Below, piece by piece: positions 14,056 to 14,197 of a DNA stretch of 14,197 nucleotides (position 1 is the stretch's first letter; every line of letters begins with the position of its first letter). Below the pieces are notes generated by a model, which saw only the letters and a list, made by a program, of their open reading frames with translations, was not told where the DNA came from and made no database searches. The DNA comes from Oxalobacteraceae bacterium (GTDB lineage Bacteria; Pseudomonadota; Gammaproteobacteria; Burkholderiales; Burkholderiaceae_D). The translations under genes were made by a program, and so were the position numbers. Location of the stretch: assembly GCA_947487325.1 (NCBI GenBank), contig CANKWG010000035.1, forward strand, positions 1-14,197, written 5' to 3'.

Positions 14056-14197
14056 TTACTCTTTCTTGGTACTGGCATTGAGTGCCGCGATCTGGAAGTT
14101 TTGCATGCGCTGTTCCGCGACCGAGTACCACTTGTTCTGCTGATCCTGAAAGTTCGTGTAGTGCTCATAGATTTTTTTGAAGTTGGCATTTTTTGAT
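14056..14197 (-). CDS. TRAP transporter solute-binding protein, DctP family (3' end only)
   Basis: Partial gene: the last 46 codons and the stop are in the window, and the frame is open to the right edge. The visible C-terminus is helical and charged, with FKKIYEHYTNFQDQQNKWY and AEQRMQNFQIAAL as its features. It fits the C-terminal helix of DctP-family periplasmic binding proteins, in which a W-Y-x-V-A-E-Q-type ending is common. Such proteins bind dicarboxylates, keto acids or sugar acids for the TRAP permease. The SDR gene follows in the same direction, supporting a carboxylate catabolic operon. The family call rests on a short stretch. Confidence 0.68.
   Translation of the reverse strand, partial: SKNANFKKIYEHYTNFQDQQNKWYSVAEQRMQNFQIAALNASTKKE

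Overview
The window looks like chromosome of a Gram-negative Pseudomonadota, most likely a betaproteobacterium. It carries a heavy-metal RND pump, exported c-type cytochromes, a PQQ alcohol dehydrogenase, a TRAP transporter and a GGDEF-EAL protein, with moderate GC coding DNA and AT-rich intergenic DNA. The genus cannot be fixed from the sequence. No tRNA, rRNA, CRISPR array, insertion sequence or phage gene was seen.

Left part (1-1227): the 3' end of a CzcA/CusA-type RND pump gene meets, tail to tail, a gene for an exported formylglycine-generating-enzyme-fold protein that lacks the two catalytic cysteines of true FGE. A 447-bp AT-rich regulatory region follows, with nested inverted repeats and a good sigma-70-type promoter.

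Centre (1228-7714): the most interesting stretch is a periplasmic oxidation module. A 607-aa PQQ-dependent alcohol dehydrogenase carries the Asp-x-Asp signature of lanthanide-dependent enzymes. A strong intrinsic terminator separates it from a small class I cytochrome c, its likely electron acceptor. Two small exported proteins on the other strand follow (one helical and of unknown function, one NTF2-like). Then comes a plus-strand pair with no intergenic base: a BKACE-family beta-keto acid cleavage enzyme (cytosolic, Zn) and an exported di-heme DUF1111 protein. The likely logic is oxidation of an alcohol or aldehyde in the periplasm, with electrons leaving through c-type cytochromes and a keto-acid product cleaved with CoA chemistry in the cytosol. 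The substrate is not identifiable from sequence, and no pqq biosynthesis genes are in the window.

Right part (7777-14197): a small winged-helix-like protein; an EthD-domain protein behind a leader rich in short dyads; a minus-strand run of glyoxalase I, a 2-oxoglutarate/Fe(II) oxygenase and a standalone GIY-YIG-fold protein; a large membrane-bound Cache-PAS-GGDEF-EAL protein with both catalytic domains intact; and a short-chain dehydrogenase strikingly like human BDH2/DHRS6, directly downstream of the 3' end of a TRAP-transporter solute-binding protein gene. The last pair suggests uptake and oxidation of a hydroxy acid.
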